Positions 51,163-61,274 of a stretch of DNA of 64,000 nucleotides are shown piece by piece. A model generated the notes under the pieces. It did no database searches. It was not told the origin of the DNA and saw nothing but the letters and a program-made list of their open reading frames with translations. How positions within the stretch are numbered: the stretch's first letter is position 1; each line of letters starts with the position of its first letter. This stretch comes from Methylorubrum thiocyanatum (GTDB lineage: Bacteria; Pseudomonadota; Alphaproteobacteria; Rhizobiales; Beijerinckiaceae), in contig JACJIB010000001.1 in assembly GCA_014138645.1 (NCBI GenBank), forward strand, positions 682,001 to 746,000, in the 5' to 3' direction. The position numbers and the translations under genes are program-made.

Positions 51163-54144
51163 ATGAGCGATCAGACCAATGCCGCGCCCGCGGCCGCCCG
51201 CGACTATTCGCGGACCCTGTTCCTGCCGAAGACCGACTTCCCCATGCGTGCGGGCCTGCCGACCCGCGAGCCGCTCCTGCTGGAGCGCTGGAAGAGCATC
51301 GGCCTGTACGAAAGGATCCGCGCCGCCGCGAAGGGCCGCCCGCGCTTCGTGCTGCACGACGGCCCGCCCTACGCCAACGGCAACATCCATATCGGGCATG
51401 CGCTCAACAAGATCCTGAAGGACGTGGTGGTGCGCTCCCAGGGCGCGCTCGGCCGCGACGCGGATTACGTGCCGGGCTGGGACTGCCACGGACTGCCGAT
51501 CGAGTGGAAGATCGAGGAGCAGTACCGCGCCAAGGGCAAGAACAAGGACGAGGTGCCGGTGCTGGAATTCCGCCAGCAATGCCGGGCGTTTGCCGCGCAG
51601 TGGCTCGACATCCAGCGCGAGGAGTTCAAGCGCCTCGGCGTCACGGGTGATTGGGATCATCCCTACTCGACCATGGCCTACCCCGCCGAGGCGCGCATCG
51701 CCGCCGAGCTGATGAAGTTCGCCGCCTCCGGCCAGCTCTATCGCGGCTCGAAGCCGGTGATGTGGTCGGTGGTGGAGAAGACCGCGCTCGCCGAGGCCGA
51801 GGTCGAGTACGAGGAGCATGTCAGCGACACGGTGTTCGTGGCGTTCCCGATCCGCGAGGGCGCCCCGGCCGAACTGGCGAACGCCCGCGTCGTGATCTGG
51901 ACGACCACGCCCTGGACGCTGCCGGCCAACCGCGCCGTCGCCTATTCGAAGCGCGTCGCCTACGGGCTCTACCGCGTCACGCAAGCGGCGGAGGACAACT
52001 GGGCCAAGGTCGGCGACACCTATCTGCTCGCCGACGCGCTGGCCGAGGGCGTGTTCAAGGCCGCCCGCGTCGAGGCGTTCGAGCGCGTGGCCGACGTGCC
52101 GGCCTCTCACCTCGCCGGGCTAACCCTGTCGCATCCGCTCAGCGCCTTCGATTTCGGCTACGGCTTCCCCGTGCCGATGCTGGACGGCGAGCACGTCACC
52201 GACGAGGCCGGTACCGGTTTCGTCCATACTGCGCCGAGCCACGGCCGCGAGGACTTCGAGGTGTGGATGGCCAATGGCCGCCGCCTCACGGAAGCCGGCA
52301 TCGACACCCGCATCCCCTACACCGTCGATGCCGACGGCATGCTGACCGAGGAGGCGCCGGGCTTCACCGGCCGCTTCGTCTTCACGGCCAAGGGCGAGAA
52401 GGGCGACGCAAACAAGGCGCTCATCGCCGCGCTGAGCGAGGTCGGCGCGCTGGTCGCCCGCGGGGTGCTGCGCCACCAGTACCCGCATTCCTGGCGCTCG
52501 AAGAAGCCGGTGCTGTTCCGCAACACGCCGCAATGGTTCATCGCCATGGACCGGCCGGTGGATGCGCTCGGCAACCGCACCCTGCGCGAGACGGCGCTCC
52601 ACGCCATCGAACAGACGCAATGGGTGCCGCCGCAGGGCAAGAACCGCATCAACGGCATGGTCGCGGGCCGGCCCGACTGGGTGGTCTCGCGCCAGCGCGC
52701 CTGGGGCGTGCCGATCACCGTCTTCGTCGAGCGCGAGACCGGGACCGTGCTGCGCGACGAGAGGGTGAATGCCCGCATCGCCGAGGCCTTCGCCGCCGAG
52801 GGTGCGGATGCATGGTTCACGGAGGGCGCCGCCGCGCGGTTCCTCGAGCCGGACCACGATCCGGCCCGGTATGACAAGGTGACCGACGTCCTCGACGTCT
52901 GGTTCGATTCCGGCTCGACCCACGCCTTCGTGCTGGACGACGCCTCGGCCTTCCCCGGCCTTGCCGGCATCCGCCGCGCCGTCGATGGCGGGCCGGACAC
53001 GGTGATGTATCTGGAAGGCTCCGACCAGCACCGCGGCTGGTTCCAGTCCTCGCTGCTCGAATCCTGCGGCACCCGGGGGCATGCGCCCTACGACGTGGTG
53101 CTCACCCACGGCTTCGTCCTCGACGCCAAGGGCGAGAAGATGTCGAAGTCGCGCGGCAACGTCGTCGCGCCGCAGAACGTCATCAAGGAATCGGGCGCCG
53201 ACATCCTGCGCCTGTGGGTCGCCGCCGCCGATTACTCGGACGACCTGCGCATCGGTCCGGAGATCGTGAAGACCTTCGCCGAGACCTACCGCAAGCTGCG
53301 CAATTCGCTGCGCTGGATGCTGGGCTCGCTGGCCCACCGCGTGCCCGGCGACGACGTGCCCTTCGCCGAGATGCCGGAGCTGGAGCGCTTCATCCTGCAT
53401 CGCCTCGCCCAGCTCGACGGCGAGATCCGCGAGGCCTACGCGGCCTTCGACACCAAGCGGATCGTGGCCTTGCTCAACGGCTTCATGACCGGCGATCTCT
53501 CGGCCTTCTACTTCGACGTGCGCAAGGACGCGCTCTACTGCGACCCGATCTCCTCGGTGACGCGCCGCGCCGCGCTGCAGGTGATCGACGAGGCGTTCCG
53601 CCGGGTCACGATCTGGCTCGCCCCCGTCCTCGCCTTCACGGCGGAGGAAGCGTGGCTCGACCGCTACCCGTCTGAGGACGGTTCGGTGCATCTCCAGACC
53701 CTGCCGGAGACGCCGGCCGAATGGCGGGACGACAGGCTCGCGGCGCGCTGGCAGAAGGTGCGCAAGGTCCGCCGCGTCGTCACCGGCGCGCTCGAGATCG
53801 AGCGCGCGGCCAAGCGCATCGGCGCGAGCCTGGAGGCGGCGCCGACCGTCTACGTCTCCGATACCGACCTGCTCGGCGCCCTCGACGGCGTGGACTTCGC
53901 CGATATCTGCATCACCTCGGCGATCACGGTGCGGGACGGCGAGGGACCGGTCGAGGCGTTCCGCCTCGACGAGGTGAAGGGCGTGGCGGTGGTGCCCGAG
54001 CGTGCGACGGGCACCAAATGCGCCCGCTCCTGGCGAGTCACGCCGGAGGTCGGGAGCGATCCCGACTATCCCGAGGTGACGCCCCGCGACGCGCGAGCCC
54101 TGCGCGAGTGGGACGCGGCGCATCCGGGTGCGGGGGCGGCGTGA
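51163..54144 (+). CDS. ileS: Isoleucyl-tRNA synthetase
   Basis: A 993-residue class I synthetase. The HIGH motif is at residues 76-79 in [10 protein letters not shown], and the KMSKS motif is at 659-663. The CP1 editing domain lies between ([39 protein letters not shown]). The C-terminal anticodon-binding region has [23 protein letters not shown]. The C-terminal zinc-binding Cys cluster of E. coli IleS is not evident (only one Cys in TKCARSW), as in many alphaproteobacteria. It is followed by lspA with a 4-bp overlap (GTGA), a widely conserved arrangement. Confidence 0.95.
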   Translation: MSDQTNAAPAAARDYSRTLFLPKTDFPMRAGLPTREPLLLERWKSIGLYERIRAAAKGRPRFVLHDGPPYANGNIHIGHALNKILKDVVVRSQGALGRDADYVPGWDCHGLPIEWKIEEQYRAKGKNKDEVPVLEFRQQCRAFAAQWLDIQREEFKRLGVTGDWDHPYSTMAYPAEARIAAELMKFAASGQLYRGSKPVMWSVVEKTALAEAEVEYEEHVSDTVFVAFPIREGAPAELANARVVIWTTTPWTLPANRAVAYSKRVAYGLYRVTQAAEDNWAKVGDTYLLADALAEGVFKAARVEAFERVADVPASHLAGLTLSHPLSAFDFGYGFPVPMLDGEHVTDEAGTGFVHTAPSHGREDFEVWMANGRRLTEAGIDTRIPYTVDADGMLTEEAPGFTGRFVFTAKGEKGDANKALIAALSEVGALVARGVLRHQYPHSWRSKKPVLFRNTPQWFIAMDRPVDALGNRTLRETALHAIEQTQWVPPQGKNRINGMVAGRPDWVVSRQRAWGVPITVFVERETGTVLRDERVNARIAEAFAAEGADAWFTEGAAARFLEPDHDPARYDKVTDVLDVWFDSGSTHAFVLDDASAFPGLAGIRRAVDGGPDTVMYLEGSDQHRGWFQSSLLESCGTRGHAPYDVVLTHGFVLDAKGEKMSKSRGNVVAPQNVIKESGADILRLWVAAADYSDDLRIGPEIVKTFAETYRKLRNSLRWMLGSLAHRVPGDDVPFAEMPELERFILHRLAQLDGEIREAYAAFDTKRIVALLNGFMTGDLSAFYFDVRKDALYCDPISSVTRRAALQVIDEAFRRVTIWLAPVLAFTAEEAWLDRYPSEDGSVHLQTLPETPAEWRDDRLAARWQKVRKVRRVVTGALEIERAAKRIGASLEAAPTVYVSDTDLLGALDGVDFADICITSAITVRDGEGPVEAFRLDEVKGVAVVPERATGTKCARSWRVTPEVGSDPDYPEVTPRDARALREWDAAHPGAGAA

Positions 54145-54656
54145 GCCCGTTCCGCTCCGGCCTGATCGCGGCGCTGGCCACGCTGGTCCTCGATCAGGCC
54201 TCCAAGCTCGGGCTCTATTTCGGCACCGACCTCGTGATGACGCAGCCCTGGCGGCTGGCGCCGTTCGCGGATTTCGTCGTCGTCTGGAATCGCGGGGTGT
54301 CCTACGGGATGTTCCAGCAGGAGGGCGGGCTCGGCCGATGGCTGCTGGTGGCGGTCTCGCTCGCCGCCGCCCTCGGCCTCTCGCTCTGGATGCGCCGGGC
54401 CGGCTCGCGGCTGCTGGCCGTCGCCCTCGGCCTCATCGTCGGCGGCGCGCTCGGCAACGCCATCGACCGGGCGGCCTACGGCGCGGTGTTCGATTTCGTC
54501 CACCTGCATGCGGGCGGGTGGTCCTGGTACGTGTTCAACGTGGCGGACGCGGCCATCGTCGCGGGCGTCGTCGGCCTGCTCATCGACAGCCTGCGCCCGA
54601 CCGGGCGCGCCCCGCGGACGGATATCGCCGGGAACGGCGGCCATCCCCAGGCTTGA
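54141..54656 (+). CDS. lspA: Lipoprotein signal peptidase (signal peptidase II)
   Basis: A 171-residue inner-membrane aspartyl protease that cleaves prolipoprotein signals. Four membrane helices are visible. The catalytic aspartates are D109 in [14 protein letters not shown] and D136 in FNVADAAIV, with the lead-in VFDFVHLH. The GTG at 54141 overlaps the ileS stop by 4 bp. An unknown secreted-protein gene follows after 168 bp. Confidence 0.93.
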   Translation: MSPFRSGLIAALATLVLDQASKLGLYFGTDLVMTQPWRLAPFADFVVVWNRGVSYGMFQQEGGLGRWLLVAVSLAAALGLSLWMRRAGSRLLAVALGLIVGGALGNAIDRAAYGAVFDFVHLHAGGWSWYVFNVADAAIVAGVVGLLIDSLRPTGRAPRTDIAGNGGHPQA

Positions 54657-54824
54657 GGGGCTCCCCGTCTCCCCACCCGCGTCAAGGCGCCATACCTTCG
54701 CCCGAAACCCGGCTCACCTCGGTTCGGACAGGCTCGGTACGCGATTCATCATGAATCGCTGTTCCGCTGACCGCCCCGGATGAAAAGCGGGCGGCAACCG
54801 GTCTCGCGCCTTGGGGAAAACGGC

Positions 54825-55517
54825 ATGAACGGACGGCGCAGCGTCTCGCGGGCTTTCGGATCGATCCGTCCTCTCGCTTTGGGGGCGGCCTTGCTGCCCG
54901 CCCTCGCCGTCGGCACGGCCCGCGCCGAGGGCGAGTTCATGCGCGACACCCTGAGCAATCTCGGCCTGATCGAGCCCGACCGGCCCGCCATCACTTATCG
55001 CGAGCGGGCCCCGCTCGCCATGCCGCCCAAGCTCGGCGGCAAGGAAGACCTGACCGCCGGCCTGCCCCCGCCCCGCGCCCGCCAGGCCGATCCGGCCTGG
55101 CCGAAGGATCCGGAGGTGATCCAGCGCGAGCGCGCCGCCGTCGAGGCGAAGAAGCCCATCGTGCGCGGCGCGCAGGGGCGCATGAACGACAACAACGAGA
55201 CGCTCTCGGTCTACGAGATGGATGCGGGCCGCCGCGCCGGTGCCGGCGCCCTGACCGGGCCGGCGAACGCTCCGGGCGAGGGCGACACGCGCAGCTCGAC
55301 CTGGCTCAACCCGTTCGAGCTGCTCAAGGGCACCCCCGACAAGACCGAGCCGTCCCTGGTCGAGCCCGACCGCGACACGCTCACCGATCCGCCCACCGGC
55401 TACCGCAAGGCCCCCGTCAAGGTCGCCAAGCCCCAGGGCGGTCCGGTCGGCGGTCCGATCAGCGACCGGGACGAAGCCGATCCGCGTGCCTATATGAGAA
55501 GCCAGTCCGCGCGCTGA
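54825..55517 (+). CDS. Secreted protein of unknown function upstream of the M16 pair
   Basis: A 230-residue exported protein with a signal peptide (about 1-33, ending ARAE). The early mature region (RDTLSNLGLIEPDRPAITYRERAPLAMPPKLG, then LPPPRARQADPAWPKDPEVIQRE) resembles a pattern seen in DUF3035-type envelope proteins; I hold that resemblance lightly. There is no lipobox Cys, so it is not a lipoprotein. The rest is polar and probably disordered. ATG 54825 follows a GGGGAAAA ribosome-binding site. It lies between lspA and two M16 peptidase genes. Confidence 0.65.
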   Translation: MNGRRSVSRAFGSIRPLALGAALLPALAVGTARAEGEFMRDTLSNLGLIEPDRPAITYRERAPLAMPPKLGGKEDLTAGLPPPRARQADPAWPKDPEVIQRERAAVEAKKPIVRGAQGRMNDNNETLSVYEMDAGRRAGAGALTGPANAPGEGDTRSSTWLNPFELLKGTPDKTEPSLVEPDRDTLTDPPTGYRKAPVKVAKPQGGPVGGPISDRDEADPRAYMRSQSAR

Positions 55518-55664
55518 GACCATCGCGCATTCGGACGAGCCGTGACCGCGCGGACACGCCGCGCGGTATGGGATTTGCCACCGGCTCCCGATCTCGGGAC
55601 AATGCCGGGCGTTTTGGGACGGAAAGCGCGGAGGGCGGAAGAGCCCCCGCATAAGGAAAGTAGG

Positions 55665-57047
55665 ATGCACCTCTACCGGAAGGCCATCGCTCCCGTGGGA
55701 CCGCAGCGAGGCCTGAATCACGCCGGCCGCGTGGACGCCGCCCCGTTCGGGCGCTCCGAGGCCGGCGGCCCGGAGGTCTCCGCCTTCGTGCTCGACAACG
55801 GGCTCGACGTGGTGGTGGTGCCCGACCACCGGGCGCCGGTGGCGACCCACATGATCTGGTACCGCAACGGCTCGGCCGATGATCCGATCGGCCAGTCCGG
55901 CATCGCCCACTTCCTCGAACACCTGATGTTCAAGGGCACCGAGAAGCACCCGGCCGGCGCCTTCTCGAAGGCTGTCTCGTCCCTGGGCGGCCAGGAGAAC
56001 GCCTTCACCAGCTACGACTACACCGCCTATTTCCAGCGCGTCGCCCGCGACCACCTCTCGACGATGATGTCGTTCGAGGCCGACCGCATGAGCGGCCTCG
56101 TCCTCGACGACGCCGTGGTGGCGCCCGAGCGCGACGTGGTGCTGGAGGAGCGCCGCATGCGGGTCGAGACCGACCCGTCGGCGCAGCTTTCCGAGGCGAT
56201 GGCCGCCTCGCTGTTCGTGCACCATCCCTACGGCATTCCGATCATCGGCTGGATGCACGAGATCGAGGAACTGAACCGCACCCACGCCATCGACTATTAC
56301 AAGCGCTTCTACACCCCGGAGAACGCGATCCTGGTCGTCGCCGGCGACGTCACGCCCGACGAGGTGCGGAGGCTCGCCGAGGACACCTATGGCCGGGTCG
56401 CGCCGCAGGGCGCGCGGCCGCTTCGGACCCGCCCGCGCGAGCCGGAGCCCCGGGCGATGCGGCGCATCGCGGTGGCCGACCCGAAGGTCGAGCAGCCGAC
56501 CCTGCAGCGCCTCTACCTCACTCCCTCCTGCATGACCGCCCGCGACGGCGAGGGCCACGCGCTCGAACTGCTCGCCGAGGTGATCGGCGGCGGCGCGACC
56601 TCGTTCCTCTACCGCAAGCTGGTGCTGGAGATGGGCGTCGCGGTGAATGCCGGCGCCTGGTACATGGGCTCGGCCATCGACGACACGCGCTTCGCCGTCT
56701 ACGCCGTGCCGGCGGAGGGCGTGAGCCTGGAGGCCCTGGAGGAGCACGTCGACCGCGTGCTGCGCCGCGCCCCCGAGGCGCTGGACCCGGAGGCGATCGA
56801 GCGGGCCAAGATCCGGCTCGTGGCCGAGACGGTCTATTCCTCCGACTCGCAGTCCTCGCTGGCCCGCATCTACGGCTCGGCGCTCGCCATCGGCGAGACC
56901 GTCGAGGAGGTGCGCGCCTGGCCGACGGAGATCGAGGCGGTGACCCGCGACCGGCTGTTGGAGGTCGCCGCCCGCTACCTCGTGCCCGCCCGCTCGGTGA
57001 CCGGCTACCTGACCAAGGCGCGCGACACGGACGTGGCGATCGCCTGA
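55665..57047 (+). CDS. pqqF: M16-family zinc peptidase, PqqF-like
   Basis: A 460-residue pitrilysin/MPP-type metallopeptidase. The zinc motif HFLEH lies at 82-86, and the third ligand E162 follows in APERDVVLEERR. The C-terminal half has ARIYGSALAIGETVEEV. The start is ATG 55665, after an AAGGA ribosome-binding site. It is paired with a second M16 gene lacking the motif, as in heterodimeric M16B enzymes. Methylobacterium PqqF/PqqG are such a pair needed for PQQ synthesis; the symbol rests on that precedent and not on a pqqABCDE neighbour here. Confidence 0.75.
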   Translation: MHLYRKAIAPVGPQRGLNHAGRVDAAPFGRSEAGGPEVSAFVLDNGLDVVVVPDHRAPVATHMIWYRNGSADDPIGQSGIAHFLEHLMFKGTEKHPAGAFSKAVSSLGGQENAFTSYDYTAYFQRVARDHLSTMMSFEADRMSGLVLDDAVVAPERDVVLEERRMRVETDPSAQLSEAMAASLFVHHPYGIPIIGWMHEIEELNRTHAIDYYKRFYTPENAILVVAGDVTPDEVRRLAEDTYGRVAPQGARPLRTRPREPEPRAMRRIAVADPKVEQPTLQRLYLTPSCMTARDGEGHALELLAEVIGGGATSFLYRKLVLEMGVAVNAGAWYMGSAIDDTRFAVYAVPAEGVSLEALEEHVDRVLRRAPEALDPEAIERAKIRLVAETVYSSDSQSSLARIYGSALAIGETVEEVRAWPTEIEAVTRDRLLEVAARYLVPARSVTGYLTKARDTDVAIA

Positions 57048-57117
57048 GGCCGACCTGATTCTTCGCGCCGCCCGAAGGCCGGCGCCGTTTGCGAAAAGAC
57101 GCTTTAAGGAACTTCCG

Positions 57118-58401
57118 ATGAATCTCGCCGAGACCGGCACCCGCACCGCGACCTCGCCGACCCAGGCGCTGCCGCTCGCGGCCGCCCCCGGCATCGAGGC
57201 CTGGCACGTCGCCTCGCCGGTGGTGCCGATGATCGCGCTCTCCTTCACCTTCGAGGGCGGCGCGGCGCAGGACGCGGAGGGCAAGGCGGGCACCGCGCAG
57301 ATGATGGCGCGGCTGCTCGACGAGGGCGCGGGCGACCTCGATTCCGACGCCTTCCAGGAGGCGCTGGCGGCCCGCGCGATCGAGCTGAGCTTCCATACCG
57401 GCCCCGATTCCATCGGCGGCTCGCTCAAGACGCTGCTCACGCATGCCGACGAGGCGATCCGCCTGCTCAGCCTCGCGCTGGCCGAGCCCCGCTTCGACCA
57501 GCCCGCGATCGAGCGGGTGCGGGCGCAGATGATCGCGAGCCTGCGCTACCAGCAGAACGATCCCGGCGTGCTCGCCTCCCGCCGCTATTTCCGCGAGGCG
57601 TTTCCGGGCCATGCCTACGGCCGGCCCTCCGCCGGCACCGTCGAGACGCTCTCGGCCATCACCCGCGACGATCTCGTCGCCCTCCACCGGGCCGTGATCG
57701 GCCGCGGCGGCCTGAAGGTCGCCGCCGTCGGCGCCTTCGACGAGGCGGCGATCACCGGCATGGTGGCGCGCGCCTTCGGCGGCCTGCCCGAGGCCGGTCC
57801 GCTCAAGCCGGTGCCGCCGACCGCGATCAACGAACTTGGCCGTCGCATCGTGGTGGATCTCGACGTGCCGCAATCGGTGATCCGCTTTGGCATGCCGGGC
57901 GTGGCGTGGCGCGATCCCGACTTCATCCCGGCCTACGTGCTGAACCACATCCTGGGCGGCGGCGCCTTCACCTCGCGCCTGTTCCAGGAGGTGCGCGAGA
58001 AGCGCGGGCTGGCCTACTCGGTCGGCACCTCGCTCACCTCGCACCGGGGCGTGGCCATGACCTGGGGCTACACCGCCACCAAGAACGAACGCGTGGTCGA
58101 GGCTCTCGACGTGATCGGCGACGAAATCCACCGCCTCATCACCGACGGCCCCTCCGACGAGGAGCTGCAGAAGGCCAAGGACTACCTCACCGGCTCCTAC
58201 GCCCTGGGCTTCGACACCTCGACCAAGATCGCCAACCAGCTCGTGCAGATCGCCTTCGAGGGGCTCGGCATGGACTACATCGCCCGCCGCAACGACCTCG
58301 TGGCGAGCGTGACCCAGGCCGACATCCGCAGGGCCGGCGCGCGGACACTGGGCGACGGCAAGATGCTGGTGGTGGCCGCCGGACGGCCGACGGGGCTGTA
58401 A
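57118..58401 (+). CDS. pqqG: M16-family peptidase-like protein without zinc motif, PqqG-like
   Basis: A 427-residue M16 protein that pairs with the catalytic upstream gene. Where the HxxEH helix should be, it reads QMMARLLDEGAGD, so it cannot bind zinc and is probably the substrate-holding partner. The C-terminal HILGGGAFTSRLFQEVREKRGLAYSVGTSL is diagnostic of the family and is well kept. It begins 70 bp after pqqF and ends in a strong terminator. The partner pattern matches PqqG of Methylobacterium, but the same pair could serve another processing role. Confidence 0.75.
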   Translation: MNLAETGTRTATSPTQALPLAAAPGIEAWHVASPVVPMIALSFTFEGGAAQDAEGKAGTAQMMARLLDEGAGDLDSDAFQEALAARAIELSFHTGPDSIGGSLKTLLTHADEAIRLLSLALAEPRFDQPAIERVRAQMIASLRYQQNDPGVLASRRYFREAFPGHAYGRPSAGTVETLSAITRDDLVALHRAVIGRGGLKVAAVGAFDEAAITGMVARAFGGLPEAGPLKPVPPTAINELGRRIVVDLDVPQSVIRFGMPGVAWRDPDFIPAYVLNHILGGGAFTSRLFQEVREKRGLAYSVGTSLTSHRGVAMTWGYTATKNERVVEALDVIGDEIHRLITDGPSDEELQKAKDYLTGSYALGFDTSTKIANQLVQIAFEGLGMDYIARRNDLVASVTQADIRRAGARTLGDGKMLVVAAGRPTGL

Positions 58402-58430
58402 GCGGGTCTTTTCCGAAGCGGGAACGATCG

Positions 58431-58465
58431 AGGCCGGCACGCGGAAACGCATTGCCGGCCTTTTT
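58431..58465 (+). terminator. Intrinsic terminator after the M16 pair
   Basis: A perfect 9-bp stem, AGGCCGGCA (58431-58439) with TGCCGGCCT (58453-58461), is followed by TTTT. It ends the ileS - lspA - M16 region. Confidence 0.88.
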
Positions 58466-58620
58466 CATGAGGTCGGGCTCCCGGTGGTGTGTATGGTTGT
58501 GTATCTTTCGATTGCGGGTTGTTTCGGGGGCTGATATCCCTGCGACACGATCCGGAGAGATCGACATTGGGAGGGACGCTGTTTCGGGGCGGCGGGACAG
58601 CCGGCTGTCGGAGCCCTCTC

Positions 58621-58824
58621 GTGTCATATCGCAACAAGGAAACGCGCGGTCTCATAGCCCGACTGCGTCAAGAGGGTTGGATCGTTGCCCGCAAGGGGCC
58701 GGGTGACCATGTCCAGTACAAGCATCCGACGAAGCCGGGACGGGTGACGCTGGACACGGGGCGTCGGGAGCAGGCTCTGGGCACGCTCCGCAGCATCTAC
58801 CGGCAGGCGGGCTGGGAATGGTGA
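58621..58824 (+). CDS. hicA: HicA-family mRNA interferase toxin
   Basis: A 67-residue HicA toxin. The family core is YRNKETRGLIARLRQEGWIV followed by GPGDHVQYKHPTKPG, with the catalytic His at H30 in the GDH motif and a basic C-terminus. The GTG at 58621 gives the canonical length; a longer upstream frame is mostly non-coding in character. HicA cleaves mRNA. It precedes a HicB antitoxin gene by 37 bp, the usual toxin-first order. Confidence 0.88.
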   Translation: MSYRNKETRGLIARLRQEGWIVARKGPGDHVQYKHPTKPGRVTLDTGRREQALGTLRSIYRQAGWEW

Positions 58825-58861
58825 GAGCGGGGCTTTTCAGAAGAGCGCGAGAGAGAAGCCG

Positions 58862-59269
58862 ATGACGCGGGTCGTCATGCTGATACACGGCGGGGCCGGC
58901 AATTACGGTGCGTCCTTCCCGGACTTTCCCGGCGCGACGACAGGCGCCGACGATCTCGATGAACTCTACCGCAAGGCTGCCGAGATGCTGGCCTTCCATG
59001 TCGGCGGCTTAGTCGAGGACGGTGAGCCGGTGCCGCGGGCGCGTTCCCTCGACGAGCTGCGCGTCGATCCGGTCTTCGTCGAGGACAGCCGGGACGCGAT
59101 GGTCGGCCTGATCGAGGTCGATCTGCCGGGGCGCGCCGTGCGGGTGAACATTTCGGTGGAGGAAAGTCTGCTCAAGCGCATCGACCGCGCGGCCGAGGCC
59201 GCGGGCGAGAGCCGATCCGGTTTCCTGGCCCAGGCCGCCAAGGCACGGCTGACCTCCTCAGTGGCCTGA
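58862..59269 (+). CDS. hicB: HicB-family antitoxin
   Basis: A 135-residue HicB antitoxin. The N-terminal partial RNase-H-like fold is LIHGGAGNYGASFPDFPGATTGADDLDELYRKAAEML. The C-terminal segment RAVRVNISVEESLLKRIDRAAEAAGESRSGFLAQAAKARL is a ribbon-helix-helix DNA-binding domain that allows autoregulation. It is longer than many HicB proteins because of the RHH domain. It pairs with hicA directly upstream. An AGAGAGAAG ribosome-binding site precedes the ATG. Confidence 0.88.
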   Translation: MTRVVMLIHGGAGNYGASFPDFPGATTGADDLDELYRKAAEMLAFHVGGLVEDGEPVPRARSLDELRVDPVFVEDSRDAMVGLIEVDLPGRAVRVNISVEESLLKRIDRAAEAAGESRSGFLAQAAKARLTSSVA

Positions 59270-59350
59270 CCTGCGCCGCCGACGCCTTGGGCTCGCGCCC
59301 GGAACTCCTATCTGGAGGCCGAACCCGCTTTCCGCGCGAGGCCTCAAGCG

Positions 59351-60283
59351 ATGCAGCTCACCGGACTCCACCACGTCACCGCCATCACGGCGCAGGCGGC
59401 CGACAACCTCGCCTTCTACACCCGCGTGCTGGGGCTCCGGCTCGTCAAGAAGACCGTCAATCAGGACGACGTCTCGGCCTACCACCTGTTCTACGCCGAC
59501 GGCCGCGCCTCGCCCGGCACCGACATCACCTTCTTCGACTGGCCGGCGCCGGCCGAGCGGCGCGGCACGGACAGCATCTCGCGCACGCTGCTGCGTGTGG
59601 GCGGGGCGGCGAGCTTCGATTGGTGGCGCGAGCATTTCGGCCGCCAGGGGGTGAACCACCATCCGGCGATCGAGCGGGACGGCCGCCTCACCCTCGATTT
59701 CGAGGACGGCGAGGGCCAGCGCCTCAGCCTCGTCGATGACGGCGGGGCCGGAGAAGCGCATCCCTGGGACGGCAGCCCCGTGCCGCCCGAGCACCAGATC
59801 CGCGGCCTCGGCCCGATCCGCCTCACGGTCTCGCAGCCCGAGCGGACCGAGGCCGTGCTGACGCAGATCCTCGGCTTCCGCCGCGCCCGGACCTTCGAGC
59901 TGCCGGAGGGCGAGGTGAGCGTCTTCGAGACCGGGGCGGGCGGTCCTGCCGCGGAAGTCCAGCTTCTCAAGGGGACGGGACCGCAGGCGCGTCAGGGCGC
60001 GGGCGCCGTCCACCACGTCGCCTTCCGTATCCCGGATGCCGATTACGAGGCCTGGGCCGACCGGCTCAAGCAGCGGCGCGTTCCCTCCAGCGGACCGGTG
60101 GACCGCTACTATTTCCGCAGCCTGTATTTCCGTGAGCCCAACGGGATCCTGTTCGAGATCGCCACCGACGGGCCGGGCTTCGCCACCGACGAACCGATGG
60201 AAACGCTCGGCGATCGCCTCGCCCTGCCGCCCTTCCTCGAACCGCGCCGGGCCGAGATCGAGGCGGGACTGAAGCCGCTCTAG
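59351..60283 (+). CDS. Ring-cleaving dioxygenase / glyoxalase-family protein
   Basis: A 310-residue vicinal-oxygen-chelate protein made of two glyoxalase modules. Module one is [37 protein letters not shown]; module two begins [23 protein letters not shown] and includes [20 protein letters not shown] and [21 protein letters not shown]. Metal ligands (His in HHV, His in HHVAF, Glu in LFEIA) are intact. The length and order match MhqO/LinE-like proteins annotated as ring-cleaving dioxygenases. The substrate is unknown. Confidence 0.85.
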   Translation: MQLTGLHHVTAITAQAADNLAFYTRVLGLRLVKKTVNQDDVSAYHLFYADGRASPGTDITFFDWPAPAERRGTDSISRTLLRVGGAASFDWWREHFGRQGVNHHPAIERDGRLTLDFEDGEGQRLSLVDDGGAGEAHPWDGSPVPPEHQIRGLGPIRLTVSQPERTEAVLTQILGFRRARTFELPEGEVSVFETGAGGPAAEVQLLKGTGPQARQGAGAVHHVAFRIPDADYEAWADRLKQRRVPSSGPVDRYYFRSLYFREPNGILFEIATDGPGFATDEPMETLGDRLALPPFLEPRRAEIEAGLKPL

Positions 60284-60453
60284 GTTCGTCCGGGGATGCG
60301 CTCTTGCCGGGGCAGGCATGCACCGGCTTCAAGAACAGTTCCAGACAAAGTCACATTCCGTGCGCTGTGGCAGCTCTGCGTCTTGACGCGGATGCTGCGA
60401 CTGCGAGAAGAGCGCCGTTTCGACGCTTTCGAGAATCGGGAAACCTGCGGCCG

Positions 60454-61227
60454 ATGAGCAAGTACAACGAGGAGCGCGTTCTCTCCGTCCACCACTGGAC
60501 CGACACGCTCTTCTCCTTCCGCACGACCCGCGACCCCTCGTTCCGCTTCCGCAACGGCGAGTTCACGATGATCGGCATCGAGGTCGAGGGCCGGCCGCTC
60601 CTGCGCGCCTACTCGGTCGTCTCGGCCAATTACGAGGAGGAGCTGGAGTTCTTCTCGATCAAGGTGCCGAACGGCCCGCTCACCTCGAAGCTGCAGCACC
60701 TCAAGGTCGGCGACCCGATCATGATCGGCAAGAAGCCGACCGGGACGCTGGTGCTCGACAACCTCCTGCCGGGCCGTCACCTCTACCTGCTCGGGACCGG
60801 CACGGGGCTCGCGCCCTTCCTGTCGATCATCAAGGATCCGGAGACCTACGACCGGTTCGAGAAGGTCGTGCTGGTCCACGGCTGCCGCCAAGTGCAGGAG
60901 CTGGCTTATGGCGAGACCATCACCGAGACACTGCCGAAGCACGAGTTCCTGGGCGAGATGATCGCCAACCAGCTCATCTACTACCCGACCGTCACCCGCG
61001 AGCCGTTCCGCAACCGCGGCCGGATCACCGACCTGATGGTCTCGGGCAAGCTGTTCGAGGATATCGGCCTTCCCTCCATGTCGATCGAGAACGACCGCTT
61101 CATGCTGTGCGGCTCGCCGGAGATGATCAAGGACACCCGCGAGATGCTCACCGGCCTCGGCTACGAGGAGGGCAACCACGGCGAGGCGGCCCACTACGTG
61201 ATTGAGAAGGCCTTCGTCGAGAAGTGA
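60454..61227 (+). CDS. fpr: Ferredoxin/flavodoxin--NADP+ reductase
   Basis: A 257-residue bacterial class I FNR. FAD-binding RAYSVVSANYEEELEFFSIKV (about 51-71), the pyrophosphate-binding GTGTGLAPFLSIIKD, the NADP segment VHGCRQVQELAY, and the C-terminal YVIEKAFVEK are all diagnostic. It moves electrons between NADPH and ferredoxin or flavodoxin. Its stop overlaps the longest bioD frame by 4 bp, but the likely bioD start is 47 bp further on. Its own upstream region (170 bp) holds no clear promoter motif. Confidence 0.93.
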   Translation: MSKYNEERVLSVHHWTDTLFSFRTTRDPSFRFRNGEFTMIGIEVEGRPLLRAYSVVSANYEEELEFFSIKVPNGPLTSKLQHLKVGDPIMIGKKPTGTLVLDNLLPGRHLYLLGTGTGLAPFLSIIKDPETYDRFEKVVLVHGCRQVQELAYGETITETLPKHEFLGEMIANQLIYYPTVTREPFRNRGRITDLMVSGKLFEDIGLPSMSIENDRFMLCGSPEMIKDTREMLTGLGYEEGNHGEAAHYVIEKAFVEK

Positions 61228-61274
61228 GGCGAGGGGCGGTCGCCCGCCCTTCGGCCCTGCCCGGCTCGCACACC

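Noticed and set aside
54714..57440. A roughly 900-codon open frame on the minus strand across the pqqF region
   Set aside because: Composition is that of an antisense shadow; the plus-strand M16 and secreted-protein genes have clear motifs and ribosome-binding sites.
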